Of a stretch of DNA of 64,000 nucleotides, positions 33,724 through 42,562 are shown piece by piece; within the stretch, counting starts at the first letter, position 1, and each line of letters starts with the position of its first letter. This DNA is from Nakamurella lactea DSM 19367 (GTDB taxonomy: Bacteria; Actinomycetota; Actinomycetes; Mycobacteriales; Nakamurellaceae), in NCBI RefSeq assembly GCF_000426645.1, contig NZ_AUFT01000021.1:1-64000 (forward strand), in the 5' to 3' direction. The notes under the pieces were generated by a model. The model was not told the DNA's origin and ran no database searches. It saw only the letters and a list, made by a program, of their open reading frames with translations. The position numbers were made by a program, and so were the translations under genes.

Positions 33724-34582
33724 GCCGGGCCCCCCGCCGGACCCGGCCACCGCCCTCGCCGGGTACCTGCGACGACTCGACGGCCCGCCGGTCGTCCTCA
33801 CCGGGGCCGGCATGAGCACCGATTCCGGGATCCCCGACTACCGCGGGCCGGATGCGCCGGCCAGGATGCCGATGACGATCTCGGAATTCCGGTCTGGACC
33901 GACCGCCCGGCAGCGGTACTGGGCGCGCAGCCATGTCGGCTGGCAGCGGATGGACCGAGCGGCCCCGAACGCGGGTCACCTGGCGCTGGCCGGGTTGCAG
34001 CGGGAGGGCCGGGTCGGCGCCATCATCACCCAGAACGTCGACGGCCTCGACGAGCGGGCCGGAGCCACCTCCGTGATCGACCTGCACGGTCGGCTGGACC
34101 GGGTGATCTGCCTGGACTGCGGCGCGATCTCCGCTCGCCCCGACTTGGCGGCGCGGCTCGCCGCGCTGAATCCGGGCTACGGGCAGGGGCTGACGCCACA
34201 GCAGCGTCCCGACGGCGACGTCGAACTGGCCGACACCAGTGGTTTCGTCGTCGCCGACTGCCTGATCTGCGGCGGGGTGCTCAAGCCCGATGTGGTCTTC
34301 TTCGGCGAGAACGTTCCGCCGGACCGGGTCGCCCGGTGCTACGCCCTGGTCGATACGGCACCCGGTCTGTTGGTGCTCGGCTCGTCGCTGACGGTTCAGT
34401 CGGGTCTGCGGTTCGTTCGGCGCATGCATCGGGAGGAGCGGCCGGTGGCCATCGTCAATCGCGGCAGCACCAGGGGTGACGAGTTCGCCGATCTGAAGCT
34501 CGACGCCGGCTGCAGCCAGACGCTCGGCGGTCTGCTGCCGCTCCTGGACCCGGTCGCCGACGGGACGCCAGCACCGGGCTGA
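33716..34582 (+). CDS. Sir2-family NAD-dependent protein deacylase
   Basis: Predicted 288-residue sirtuin that removes acyl groups from lysines using NAD. It has '[17 protein letters not shown]' (NAD site), 'TQNVDGL', the catalytic-His segment 'DLHG', zinc cysteines in 'CLDCG' and 'CLICGG', then '[12 protein letters not shown]' and 'LGSSL'. The insert between the cysteine pairs is long. I choose TTG at 33716, inside the last codons of ideR, since the next in-frame ATG would cut the NAD motif. This start is weakly supported. With Pat and AcuC nearby it completes a set of acylation enzymes. Confidence 0.87.
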   Translation: MAEPGPPPDPATALAGYLRRLDGPPVVLTGAGMSTDSGIPDYRGPDAPARMPMTISEFRSGPTARQRYWARSHVGWQRMDRAAPNAGHLALAGLQREGRVGAIITQNVDGLDERAGATSVIDLHGRLDRVICLDCGAISARPDLAARLAALNPGYGQGLTPQQRPDGDVELADTSGFVVADCLICGGVLKPDVVFFGENVPPDRVARCYALVDTAPGLLVLGSSLTVQSGLRFVRRMHREERPVAIVNRGSTRGDEFADLKLDAGCSQTLGGLLPLLDPVADGTPAPG

Positions 34583-34591
34583 CGGGCCGGG

Positions 34592-35173
34592 TCATTGCGG
34601 CTCGCCGGGCGCGCCGAGCCGGTGCAACAGGAACATCCCGCTGTACACCGGTTGATCCAGCCGCTCGCCGTCGCCGGCGGTGTAGTCGTCCAGTACCTCG
34701 ACCACCCGCAGCGCCAGCTCCTCGAGTTGCTCGGGCCGCAGGTGCAGCACGAACCGTGACATCTTCTCGATCGCGTCGGGCCCGGCAGCCTGCAGTTCCT
34801 GCTGCATTGCCAGCACAGGGGCAAGCGCGCCGCCGTCCACCGAATGGGCCAGCGTTGTCTCCAGCCAGCGTGTGACACCCGTTGCCCGGTACGGCTTTTC
34901 CAGTGCGCCGCTGGCACCCGTTCGGACCGGCGCCGGTTCCAGCAGGCCGGCGTCGACCAGCTGTTTGACGTGATAGAGGACCGTGCCGGGATCTCGGTCG
35001 AGCCGATCGGCAAGTTGCTTGTTGGTCAACTCCTCCAGCGTGCAGAGCCGAAGGATCCGGAGCCGCAACGGGTGAGCGACCGCCTTGGCCTCCTGCAGCG
35101 TCGCCGGCCGACGGCGGAACGGCACGTCTCCAGCGGTGATCTCCGGCCGGTGTTCGATCGGCGGACCACTCAT
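34592..35173 (-). CDS. ArsR-type winged-helix transcriptional regulator
   Basis: Predicted 193-residue regulator. Residues ~25-90 form an ArsR-like winged helix ('EAKAVAHPLRLRILRLCTLEELTNKQLADRLDRDPGTVLYHVKQLVDAGLLE'). The C-terminal ~100 residues are helical and may dimerise or bind ligand; no cysteine metal site is visible, so metal sensing is unlikely. It is divergent from an MFS transporter with a palindrome in between, a usual repressor-exporter layout. Confidence 0.85.
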   Translation of the reverse strand: MSGPPIEHRPEITAGDVPFRRRPATLQEAKAVAHPLRLRILRLCTLEELTNKQLADRLDRDPGTVLYHVKQLVDAGLLEPAPVRTGASGALEKPYRATGVTRWLETTLAHSVDGGALAPVLAMQQELQAAGPDAIEKMSRFVLHLRPEQLEELALRVVEVLDDYTAGDGERLDQPVYSGMFLLHRLGAPGEPQ

Positions 35174-35219
35174 GGCGTCAGGTTACGGCATCGATCCATC
35201 TTTCCCCATCACCTTGAAT

Positions 35220-35240
35220 ATTCCCCATCGATGTGGGAAT
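35220..35240. promoter_or_regulatory. Candidate operator between ArsR-type and MFS genes
   Basis: ATTCCC (35220-35225) and GGGAAT (35235-35240) flank a near-symmetric CATCGATG core, forming a 21-base dyad. A second half-like TTTCCCCATC lies just upstream at 35200-35209. The dyad overlaps an in-frame ATG of the MFS gene, favouring the downstream GTG as its start. Confidence 0.55.
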
Positions 35241-35248
35241 GTCCATCT

Positions 35249-36520
35249 GTGAAGCCTCGCCAGGTGACCCGGCAACGGCAGCGTCCACTGGGCGCGAACT
35301 TCTGGCGACTGTGGAGTTCCAGCGGCCTGTCGAATCTTGCCGACGGCATTTTCCAGGTAGCCCTTCCGCTGATCGCGATCCGGTACACCCAGTCGCCCAC
35401 CGCGATCGCCGGGCTCAGCTTCGCGTTGGCACTGCCGTGGCTGCTGTTCGCCCTGCAGGCCGGCGCACTGGCCGACCGGGTGGACCGGCGGAAGATCATG
35501 TTCTGGTCGAACACCGCCCGCGCCCTGGTGTTGGTGGCGTTGGTCCCGGCGGTGGCAACCGGGGCCGCGGCGATCTGGCTGCTGTACGCGGCCGCGCTGC
35601 TGCTGGGCACCAGCGAGACGCTGTACGACACGTCCGCGCAATCGATCCTGCCACAATTGGTCGACCGGGATCAGTTGTCGCGGGCGAACAGCCGGCTGTA
35701 CGCCGCCGAGCTGACGGCCAACCAGTTCGTCGGTCCGCCACTGGGCGGCCTGCTGGTCGCCGCCGGCCTGGTGCTCGCCGTCGCCACGCCGGCCGGCCTG
35801 TGGTTCGCTGCCGTCGCGCTGCTGCTGTTGCTCCGCGGGTCCTTCCGGGTCGAGCGGATCGGCCGGACCACGCTGCGCGCCGACATCGCCGAGGGTTTGC
35901 GATTCCTGTGGCACAACCGGGTTCTACGTTCCCTCGCCGTCCTCACCGGGCTCTTCAACCTGGCGACCAACGCGACCTTCGCTGTGCTGGTGCTGCACCT
36001 GGTCGGCCCGTCGTCGGCGGCCGGGCTCAGTGACGCAGGCTATGGCATCCTGCTCACCGCACTGGCCGTCGGCAGCCTGCTCGGTTCGTTCGTCGCGCCC
36101 TGGGTGGAACGGCGGCTCGGCCGCAGCCTGTCGCTGGCGCTGAGCATGATCGGCGGGGCGGTGATGGTCGGGGTGCCGGCCGCCACCGCCGATCCGTACC
36201 TGATCGGGGCCGGGTTCGTGGTCGGCGGCGTCACCACAGTGATCTGGAACGTCATCGCCGTCTCGCTCCGGCAACGGATCGCACCGGATCGGTTGCTGGG
36301 CAGGGTGAACAGTGGCTACCGGCTGGTCGCCTGGGGAACCCGGCCGCTCGGCGCCGCCGTCGGCGGGGCGCTCGGCCAGCTGTTCGGCCTGCGCCTCGTC
36401 TTCGGGGTCGCCGCGATGCTGATGCTGGCCATGCTGATGGGGATGACGGGGCTGACGAACTCCGCACTGGACGCCGCCGAGCGGACCGGCGACCCGGCCG
36501 ACGATACCGACAACGGCTGA
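35249..36520 (+). CDS. MFS transporter, drug-efflux type
   Basis: Predicted 423-residue membrane protein with about 12 hydrophobic segments. 'GALADRVDRRKIMFWSN' is the MFS loop 2-3 motif A form, and the sequence resembles the MFS_3/enterobactin-exporter-like group ('NFWRLWSSSGLSNLADGIFQVALPL'). The cargo is unknown; efflux of small hydrophobic compounds is the usual role. GTG at 35249 is preferred to ATG at 35231, which lies in the operator dyad. Probably controlled by the divergent ArsR-type gene. Confidence 0.85.
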   Translation: MKPRQVTRQRQRPLGANFWRLWSSSGLSNLADGIFQVALPLIAIRYTQSPTAIAGLSFALALPWLLFALQAGALADRVDRRKIMFWSNTARALVLVALVPAVATGAAAIWLLYAAALLLGTSETLYDTSAQSILPQLVDRDQLSRANSRLYAAELTANQFVGPPLGGLLVAAGLVLAVATPAGLWFAAVALLLLLRGSFRVERIGRTTLRADIAEGLRFLWHNRVLRSLAVLTGLFNLATNATFAVLVLHLVGPSSAAGLSDAGYGILLTALAVGSLLGSFVAPWVERRLGRSLSLALSMIGGAVMVGVPAATADPYLIGAGFVVGGVTTVIWNVIAVSLRQRIAPDRLLGRVNSGYRLVAWGTRPLGAAVGGALGQLFGLRLVFGVAAMLMLAMLMGMTGLTNSALDAAERTGDPADDTDNG

Positions 36521-36577
36521 CCCGGTGCCGCGGGCTACCGCCGGCGGAATACCGTTGGGCGGCACCGACCGCGGGTG

Positions 36578-39500
36578 TCAGCTGCCTGTCGGACCGCCGG
36601 CCGACGCCGCTGCCACCCGCACGCGCACCGTTTCGCCGCTGCCGACCGCGCCGGAGAGCACGCCGTCACCAGCGGTGAGGGCGGCTCGCTCCACCGTCAG
36701 CGCCAGGGTTTCGGCCTGTATCTGGCCGATCCGTGCGTGCACCGCCGGCCACAACGATTCCGATACGTCCAGCTGCAGCGCAATCCGATCCGACACCTGC
36801 AGCGCGGCATCCTTGCGGGCCTGCTGCACCAACCGGAGCAGGTCGGCAACCGCGCCGTCGGCGAGCAACTCGTCGGTGAGCGCCATGTCGAGCACGACAA
36901 CACCTCCTCCACCGGTAACCGAGAAGACTGGGTTCGACGCCGAGCTCGGCAAGCCTCCCGTGAATGCCCCAAAGAGATTCTCGATCGTCGATCCTTTCGA
37001 GAATCGATACTCGAGGTTGAATTCTTCGCCCCGGAGAGTTTCGCCCGCAGCCGTCACAGTTCCGTCCGAATTAAGCTCATATTTGCGCTCTTTCGCAGCT
37101 TTGATCACATCCTGGACCTTAGATCCAAGCCTCGGACCGAGAACACGCGCATTTACGGTCAGATCCTTTGGGAGACTGATATCTTCAGTGGAACGAACCA
37201 CTACTTCTCGAACATTAACTTCGTCGGCGAGAAGCTCCCGAAAGCCAAGAAGCGGGGCAGGATTGGCGACGAAGGCCTCCAACTTTGACAGTGGCTGACG
37301 CACTCGGATCTTGTTTGTCTTGCGCAGGGCGAGCGCATCTGATGCCAACCGTCGCAATTGATCCATCGCCGTCACCAACTCGGCGTCGGCCGGGATCAGA
37401 TCGACACCCGGCCAGTCGGTCAGATGCACGCTGCGCTCCCCGGTCAGGCCGCGCCAGATCACCTCGGTGGTCAGCGGCAGCAACGGGGCCGCGACCCGGC
37501 AGACCACCTCGAGCACGGTGTGCAGGGTGTCGATGGCGTCAGCGTCACCGTCCCAGAACCGCTGCCGGCTGCGGCGCACGTACCAGTTGGTCAGCACCTC
37601 CAGGAACTCGCGCAGCTGCGCGCAGGCACCGGCGATGTCGTAACCGTCCAACGCCGCCGTCACCGACGTCACCAGATCGGCCGTCTTGGCCAGCACATAC
37701 CGGTCCAACACATCGGCAGAGTCGGTGCGCCACACGCCATCCCGGCCGGCCGCCCCGGCGTAGAGCGACAGGAAGTACCAGGCGTTCCACAACGGCAGCT
37801 CGGCCTGTCGGACGCCCTCCCTGATGCCCTCCTCGGTGACGATCAGGTTGCCGCCGCGCAGGATCGGGCTGCTCATCAGGAACCAGCGCATGGCGTCGGC
37901 GCCGTCCCGGTCGAACACCTCCGTCACATCCGGATAGTTGTTCAGCGACTTGGACATCTTCTGTCCGTCGTCACCCAGCACGATGCCGTGGCTGATCACG
38001 CTGGAGAACGCGGGGCGGTCGAACAGTGCGGTCGCCAGGATGTGCAGCATGTAGAACCAGCCGCGGGTCTGGCCGATGTACTCGACGATGAAGTCGGCCG
38101 GGAAATGGTGCTCGAACCAGTCGGCGTTCTCGAATGGGTAGTGCACCTGGGCGTAGCTCATCGAGCCGGAGTCGAACCAGACGTCGAAGACGTCCTCGAT
38201 CCGGCGCATCATCGAATTGCCGGTCGGGTCGTCCGGGTTCGGCCGGACCAACCGGTCGACGTTCGGCCGGTGCAGATCCGGTACCGTCTGGCCGTTCTCG
38301 TCGATCCGGGTCGGCACCTGGCCGAAGTCGCGTTCCAGTTCGGCGAACGAGCCGTAGACGTCGATCCGCGGATACTTCGGATCGTCCGACTTCCACACCG
38401 GGATCGGGCTGCCCCAGAAGCGATTCCGGGAGATGGACCAGTCGCGGGCGTTGGCCAGCCACTTGCCGAACTGGCCGTCCTTGACGTGCTCGGGAACCCA
38501 GGCGATCTGCTGGTTCAGCTCACCCATCCGGTCCTTGAACTTGGTCACCTCGACGAACCACGAGGACACCGCCATGTAGATCAGTGGATTCCGACAGCGC
38601 CAGCAGTGCGGGTAGCTGTGGTCGTAGGTCTCCCGGCGCAGCAGCACCGTTCCCGTTGTGGTGTCGCCCATCTCGCCGGCGCCGGCGGTCCGGGCCTTGA
38701 GATGGTCGATGATGTGCGGGTTCGCGTCGAAGACCAGCATGCCTTCGTATTCCACCACCGGGAACCGGAAGCAGCCGTCCTGGCCCACCGGCACGACGGG
38801 CTCGATCCCGTTCGCGTCGGTCACCACCTTGTCCTCCTCACCGAAGGCGCCGGCGTTGTGCACCAGGCCGGTGCCGTCGGTGGTGGTGACGAAGTCGGCG
38901 GCCAGCACCCGGTGCGCGCCGTGGTGCCCGACGTAGTAGCCGAACGGCGGCGTGTAGCTCCGGCCGAGCAGCTCGGATCCCTTGACCCGGGCCACGATCC
39001 GTTGGTCGGCGTCCTCCCCCAGCTCGCGGGCGTAGGCGGCCAACCGGGCCGCCGCGATCAGGTACCGCTCCATCGTGCCGGCCACAGCGGGGTGTGCAGC
39101 CTCCACCACGACGTAGTCGATGTCCGGGCCGACCATCACCGCCAGGTTGCTCGGCAGCGTCCACGGCGTTGTCGTCCAGACCAGCGCCAGCGCGCCGCTG
39201 AGCGGGTCGTCGTCAGCGGTGTGTGCCAGCCGCAAACCGACGGTGACGGCCGGGTCCTGCCGCATCTGGTAGACGTCGTCGTCCATCCGCAGTTCGTGGT
39301 TGGACAGCGGGGTCTGGTCGTTCCAGCAGTAGGGCAGGACGCGGAAGCCCTCGTAGACATAGCCCTTGTCGTACAACGCCTTGAACGCCCAGATCACCGA
39401 CTCCATGTAGTCGGGATTCAGTGTCTTGTAGTCGTTGTCGAAGTCGACCCAGCGGGCCTGTCGGGTGACGTACTCGCGCCACTCGTCGGTGTACTTGAGC

Positions 39501-39910
39501 ACCGAAGCCCGGCAGGCGTCATTGAAGGTTCCGATACCCAGTTCGAGGATCTCGTCCTTGGTCTTGATGCCGAGCTGCCGCATCGCCTCCAGCTCGGCCG
39601 GCAGGCCGTGGGTGTCCCAGCCGAACCGGCGCTCGACCCGACGGCCACGCATGGTCTGGTAGCGCGGCACCAGGTCCTTGACGTATCCGGTGAGCAGGTG
39701 GCCGTAGTGCGGCAGCCCATTGGCGAACGGCGGCCCGTCGTAGAAGACGAATTCGTTGCCGCCGTCCTCGCCGGCCGGCCGCTGGTCGATGGAGGCCTGG
39801 AAGGTGCCATCGGCGGCCCAGTACTGCAGGACGGCGCGTTCCAGCGCCGGGAAGTTCGGGTGAGCGGTGACACTCCGGTCATCGCCGGTGCCGGCCTTGG
39901 GGTACGCCAT
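36578..39910 (-). CDS. ileS: Isoleucyl-tRNA synthetase
   Basis: Predicted 1110-residue class I synthetase that charges tRNA-Ile. The HIGH motif reads 'HYGH' at 68-71 and KMSKS is 'KMSKS' near residue 649; a full CP1 editing domain lies between, and an anticodon-binding and C-terminal region follow. Length and sequence fit the eukaryote-like type 2 enzyme common in actinobacteria and often mupirocin-tolerant. ATG at 39910 with AAGGAG upstream. A T-box leader precedes it. Oddity: residues ~863-983 are encoded by DNA of about 52% GC, far below the rest of the gene. Confidence 0.95.
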   Translation of the reverse strand: MAYPKAGTGDDRSVTAHPNFPALERAVLQYWAADGTFQASIDQRPAGEDGGNEFVFYDGPPFANGLPHYGHLLTGYVKDLVPRYQTMRGRRVERRFGWDTHGLPAELEAMRQLGIKTKDEILELGIGTFNDACRASVLKYTDEWREYVTRQARWVDFDNDYKTLNPDYMESVIWAFKALYDKGYVYEGFRVLPYCWNDQTPLSNHELRMDDDVYQMRQDPAVTVGLRLAHTADDDPLSGALALVWTTTPWTLPSNLAVMVGPDIDYVVVEAAHPAVAGTMERYLIAAARLAAYARELGEDADQRIVARVKGSELLGRSYTPPFGYYVGHHGAHRVLAADFVTTTDGTGLVHNAGAFGEEDKVVTDANGIEPVVPVGQDGCFRFPVVEYEGMLVFDANPHIIDHLKARTAGAGEMGDTTTGTVLLRRETYDHSYPHCWRCRNPLIYMAVSSWFVEVTKFKDRMGELNQQIAWVPEHVKDGQFGKWLANARDWSISRNRFWGSPIPVWKSDDPKYPRIDVYGSFAELERDFGQVPTRIDENGQTVPDLHRPNVDRLVRPNPDDPTGNSMMRRIEDVFDVWFDSGSMSYAQVHYPFENADWFEHHFPADFIVEYIGQTRGWFYMLHILATALFDRPAFSSVISHGIVLGDDGQKMSKSLNNYPDVTEVFDRDGADAMRWFLMSSPILRGGNLIVTEEGIREGVRQAELPLWNAWYFLSLYAGAAGRDGVWRTDSADVLDRYVLAKTADLVTSVTAALDGYDIAGACAQLREFLEVLTNWYVRRSRQRFWDGDADAIDTLHTVLEVVCRVAAPLLPLTTEVIWRGLTGERSVHLTDWPGVDLIPADAELVTAMDQLRRLASDALALRKTNKIRVRQPLSKLEAFVANPAPLLGFRELLADEVNVREVVVRSTEDISLPKDLTVNARVLGPRLGSKVQDVIKAAKERKYELNSDGTVTAAGETLRGEEFNLEYRFSKGSTIENLFGAFTGGLPSSASNPVFSVTGGGGVVVLDMALTDELLADGAVADLLRLVQQARKDAALQVSDRIALQLDVSESLWPAVHARIGQIQAETLALTVERAALTAGDGVLSGAVGSGETVRVRVAAASAGGPTGS
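36961..37320. other. Low-GC patch inside ileS
   Basis: By hand count, 187 of 360 bases here are G or C (52%); the flanking 60-base lines are 67% and 72%. Third positions of ileS codons switch to A/T, with words such as TTTTCG, AATTAAG and AAATATG on the gene strand. The frame is intact and the protein still reads as IleS. This is compatible with a recombination tract from a lower-GC donor. Confidence 0.85.
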
Positions 39911-40165
39911 CGATCGCTCCTTCTCGGTCCGCTGCTGATGCTCCGTTGCCCGGGGGTCTGCCCGGATACCGGAATGCCGCTGCAGGGACGAGGAGCCCGG
40001 CCCGATCGGCCGTCCTTCCCGCGGTACCACCCCACTTGCCCGACGATGTTGCTGCCGGGCCGCTCGTTCGCCGGCGATGACGGGCCGGACCCGTTCGGGT
40101 CTAGTGAGGAACCTGCGATCGGAGGCAGCCGTTGCGCTCCCGGGCAGGTCCCTGTTCTTCCGAAT
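39911..40165 (-). promoter_or_regulatory. T-box riboswitch leader of ileS, translational type
   Basis: The T-box sequence GGGTGGTACCGCGGGAAGG is read on the minus strand at about 40031-40013, containing the TGGTACC that senses the uncharged tRNA end. A candidate Ile specifier ATC lies at 40119-40117 in a short stem I region. Downstream, GCTCCT (minus strand, 39996-39991) is the exact complement of the Shine-Dalgarno AGGAGC (39921-39916), so it can sequester the ribosome site. No terminator is seen, so control is probably at translation: uncharged tRNA-Ile frees the site. Confidence 0.88.
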
Positions 40166-40188
40166 GGCTCGCCGGTGATGGCCGGGTC

Positions 40189-40221
40189 ACAGCCGGTGAA
40201 TCAGATACAGCCGGTGAATCA
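40189..40221. repeat. Two 15-bp direct repeats upstream of the ileS T-box
   Basis: ACAGCCGGTGAATCA occurs at 40189-40203 and 40207-40221, an 18-base period, between the divIVA terminator and the T-box leader where the ileS promoter is expected. A third partial copy, GCCGGTGA, begins at 40171. Confidence 0.85.
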
Positions 40222-40234
40222 ACTTCGTACAGAT

Positions 40235-40275
40235 ACTACTGCGGCGGGCGAAGTGGTTCCGCCCGCCGCAGTAGT
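40235..40275 (-). terminator. Hairpin terminator after divIVA
   Basis: A perfect 15-bp stem (ACTACTGCGGCGGGC and complement; 40235-40249 with 40261-40275) with an 11-base loop begins 19 bases past the divIVA stop. No T-run follows. It would end the dcw transcript and leave ileS with its own promoter. Confidence 0.85.
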
Positions 40276-40294
40276 GATCGAATCTCGGATCGGC

Positions 40295-41224
40295 CTACTT
40301 CGCGCCGCCCTCGGCCGCGGCCGGGGCGTTGGTCGAGCCGCTCTCGTCGAGCTGGGCGAGCTGCTCGGTGATCCAGCCCTTGAGCCGGCTGCGGTACTCC
40401 CGCTCGTAAGTGCGCAGGTCGTCGATCTTCTTCTCCAGACTGGTGCGCTCCGCGGTGAGCTGCGTCATCACCTCGGTGTACTTGCGCTGCGCCTCGCGGT
40501 CGATGGCCTCGGCCTTGAGCTGGCTGTCGCGGGTCGTCGCTTCGGCCTTCTCGCTGGCTTCCTTGACCATCTGCTCGGAGCTGTTCTTGGCCTCCGAGAG
40601 CATCCGCTCCGACTGGCTCTTCGCATCGGCGAGCAGCTTCTCGGACTGGCTGCGGGCATCGCCCAGGAGCTTCTCGGACTCGGCGTTGGCCGAATTCCGG
40701 GTGTTGTCGGCGTGCTCCTGCGCTTCGGTGGTGAGCCGCTGCGCGGTCTCCTCGGCCAGGCCGAGCAGCCGGGCCGCGTGCATGTGGTGGTCGGCGAGTG
40801 TGCTGGTCGGAGCCGGCGCCTGGGCCACCGCCTGCTGCACCTGCTCGGCCGCCTCGGCTGCCGGCACCGCGGCAACCGGGGGTGCCTGCTGGGCCGGTGT
40901 CTGCGAGCCGGCAACTGCCGCTCCGGAACCGTCGACGACCGGCTGCTCGCCGGTCGGCTGCTGGCTCCCCGCGGCCTGGTCCGCCGGGGCGGGTGCGGCC
41001 GGCTCGTCGGCCGACTTCGACAGTCCGACGGCAGCCGGCGGCTGACCACCGGATTCATAGACGGCCAACCGCTGGGTGAGGTCGTTGTTCTCCTCGATCA
41101 GACGGCTCAGCTCGCCCTCGACGAGGTCGAGGAAGGCGTCGACCTCGTCCTCGTCGTAGCCCCGCTTCCCGATCGAGGGCTTCTTGAAGGCGACGTTGTG
41201 CACGTCAGCGGGCGTCAGCCGCAT
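40295..41224 (-). CDS. divIVA: Polar growth/division scaffold DivIVA (Wag31)
   Basis: Predicted 309-residue coiled-coil protein. The N-terminal DivIVA domain '[40 protein letters not shown]' binds curved membrane. A Pro/Ala/Gln-rich linker (~70-150) separates it from a long Ala/Glu/Lys/Ser-rich coiled coil (~155-290). In actinobacteria this protein is the essential tip-growth organiser. It follows yggT and ends the dcw run before a terminator. Confidence 0.95.
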   Translation of the reverse strand: MRLTPADVHNVAFKKPSIGKRGYDEDEVDAFLDLVEGELSRLIEENNDLTQRLAVYESGGQPPAAVGLSKSADEPAAPAPADQAAGSQQPTGEQPVVDGSGAAVAGSQTPAQQAPPVAAVPAAEAAEQVQQAVAQAPAPTSTLADHHMHAARLLGLAEETAQRLTTEAQEHADNTRNSANAESEKLLGDARSQSEKLLADAKSQSERMLSEAKNSSEQMVKEASEKAEATTRDSQLKAEAIDREAQRKYTEVMTQLTAERTSLEKKIDDLRTYEREYRSRLKGWITEQLAQLDESGSTNAPAAAEGGAK

Positions 41225-41275
41225 GATTGCTCCTTACAGATCTCGGTACAGCAGCGGACCGTGTTGGCGGTTTCG

Positions 41276-41575
41276 CTACAGGGTTGCCCAAGCCGCGTTA
41301 CCGACCAGGGCCATCAGTATGACAACCACTACGAGCAGAACCATAACGCTGAGGTCGAACCCTACCCCGCCGAGGCGAACGGGTGGAATGATCTTCCGAA
41401 GTACCCGGATCGGCGGATCGGTGGTTGCGTAGAGCACTTCCAGCGCCACCGCGCCGCCGCCGACCGGCCGCCAGTTACGCGCGAAGATCCGGACGAAATC
41501 GAAAACCAGCCGACCCAGCAGCAGCCACCGGAAGGTCCACAGCAGCAGGAAGAGCGTCTGCCAGAGGATGTTCAC
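41276..41575 (-). CDS. YggT-family membrane protein
   Basis: Predicted 99-residue protein with two hydrophobic helices around a conserved segment ending 'ATTDPPIRVLRKIIPPVRLGGVGFDLSVMVLLVVV', the YggT hallmark. Function is poorly defined; it is regularly placed between sepF and divIVA in actinobacteria and implicated in division or osmotic stability. The ATG at 41575 and full length fit the family. Confidence 0.92.
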   Translation of the reverse strand: MNILWQTLFLLLWTFRWLLLGRLVFDFVRIFARNWRPVGGGAVALEVLYATTDPPIRVLRKIIPPVRLGGVGFDLSVMVLLVVVVILMALVGNAAWATL

Positions 41576-41686
41576 AGTTCCACTTGTACCTGATCTCGGG
41601 CCTGTCGGCGCAGAACACGGGGCCTCACCGGCGCCCGAGGAGGACTCCGGCGCGCGGCAGATTGAGCCAAGGGTACCGGCGCGCGC

Positions 41687-42475
41687 TCAGAGCGCGGCGT
41701 CACCGGTGGGCTGGTGCAGCATGAACACCTTGGTGGTGACCTTGTCGATGGACCCGTGTACGGCGAAGGCGAGGCCGGCCGCGAAGTCCACCATCCGGCG
41801 GGCCTCGGAATCAGTGAGGTCCGTCATGTCCAAGATCACTGCCTGGCCGTCGCGGTAGGTCTCGCCGACCTGCCGTGCGTCGCCGAAGCCGCTGAGCTTC
41901 ACGGTGGCGGGCTTGCCGGTGGATGCCTCCACCGGCGACTCCAGCTGGACAGCCTGTGGCTGCACCGCGAGGGCGCCCTGGGTGTGGAAGTCGGAGTCGG
42001 CGCTGCGGCCGCGGTGGCCACGAGCGCCACGGCCGCCGCCGCGGGCCGCCTTCACCGGCTCCGGACGCCCGGCCGGCATGGCATCGACGGCGACGCCCGC
42101 GTAGGCCGGTTCCGGTTCGATCGAGACGTCGCCGTCACCGTCGGCCGACGAATGCTGGTAGCCGGCGTAGGCCGGCTCGCGGAGGTCGGAGCCCTCGTCG
42201 GCGTAGTCGGTGCGATAACCGTCGTTGTCGTAGCCGGCGCGGTACTCGGCACTGACGCCGGAACCGGCATAGTCGCCGTCGTAGGCGTCGCCGTCATACC
42301 CATCGGCGGCATACTCCTGCGCCGGGTAGTCCGATGACCCGTACGACTCGCGGTAGCCGTCGGCCGCACCCGGATCGTCGGAGTAACCGGGGTGGACCTG
42401 CTCGCCCTCCCCGAGGTAGCGCTGATCGTCGGGAACGAGACCGAGGAAGGCCCCCATCTTGCGCAGCGTGCCCAT
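41687..42475 (-). CDS. sepF: Cell-division protein SepF with long acidic-tyrosine linker
   Basis: Predicted 262-residue FtsZ membrane anchor. The N-terminal amphipathic helix 'MGTLRKMGAFLGLVPDD' should bind membrane. Residues ~30-150 are a disordered linker full of Tyr, Asp and Gly ('EYAADGYDGDAYDGDYAG'), then a Gly/Arg patch. The SepF core lies at ~165-255 ('RDGQAVILDMTDLTDSEARRMVDFAAGLAFA', 'KVFMLHQP') and binds the FtsZ tail. The linker is longer than in many SepF proteins. Confidence 0.93.
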   Translation of the reverse strand: MGTLRKMGAFLGLVPDDQRYLGEGEQVHPGYSDDPGAADGYRESYGSSDYPAQEYAADGYDGDAYDGDYAGSGVSAEYRAGYDNDGYRTDYADEGSDLREPAYAGYQHSSADGDGDVSIEPEPAYAGVAVDAMPAGRPEPVKAARGGGRGARGHRGRSADSDFHTQGALAVQPQAVQLESPVEASTGKPATVKLSGFGDARQVGETYRDGQAVILDMTDLTDSEARRMVDFAAGLAFAVHGSIDKVTTKVFMLHQPTGDAAL

Positions 42476-42562
42476 GTCCGTCCCTTCAGCTGACGATGCT
42501 CTGGTGGTTCACGCTAATGGCCGCGACCGGACCCCTGGAGTTGCGACACGCAGGTCCGTTGA

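Noticed and set aside
36575-37288. A separate horizontally acquired plus-strand gene in the low-GC part of ileS
   Set aside because: The plus-strand frame has no ribosome site or recognisable domain, while the minus-strand frame continues conserved IleS sequence through the patch.
37358-41593. A 1411-codon plus-strand open frame opposite ileS and divIVA
   Set aside because: It is antisense to two well-recognised genes with conserved motifs, and its product is the Arg/Gly/His/Val-rich sequence typical of shadow frames in high-GC DNA.
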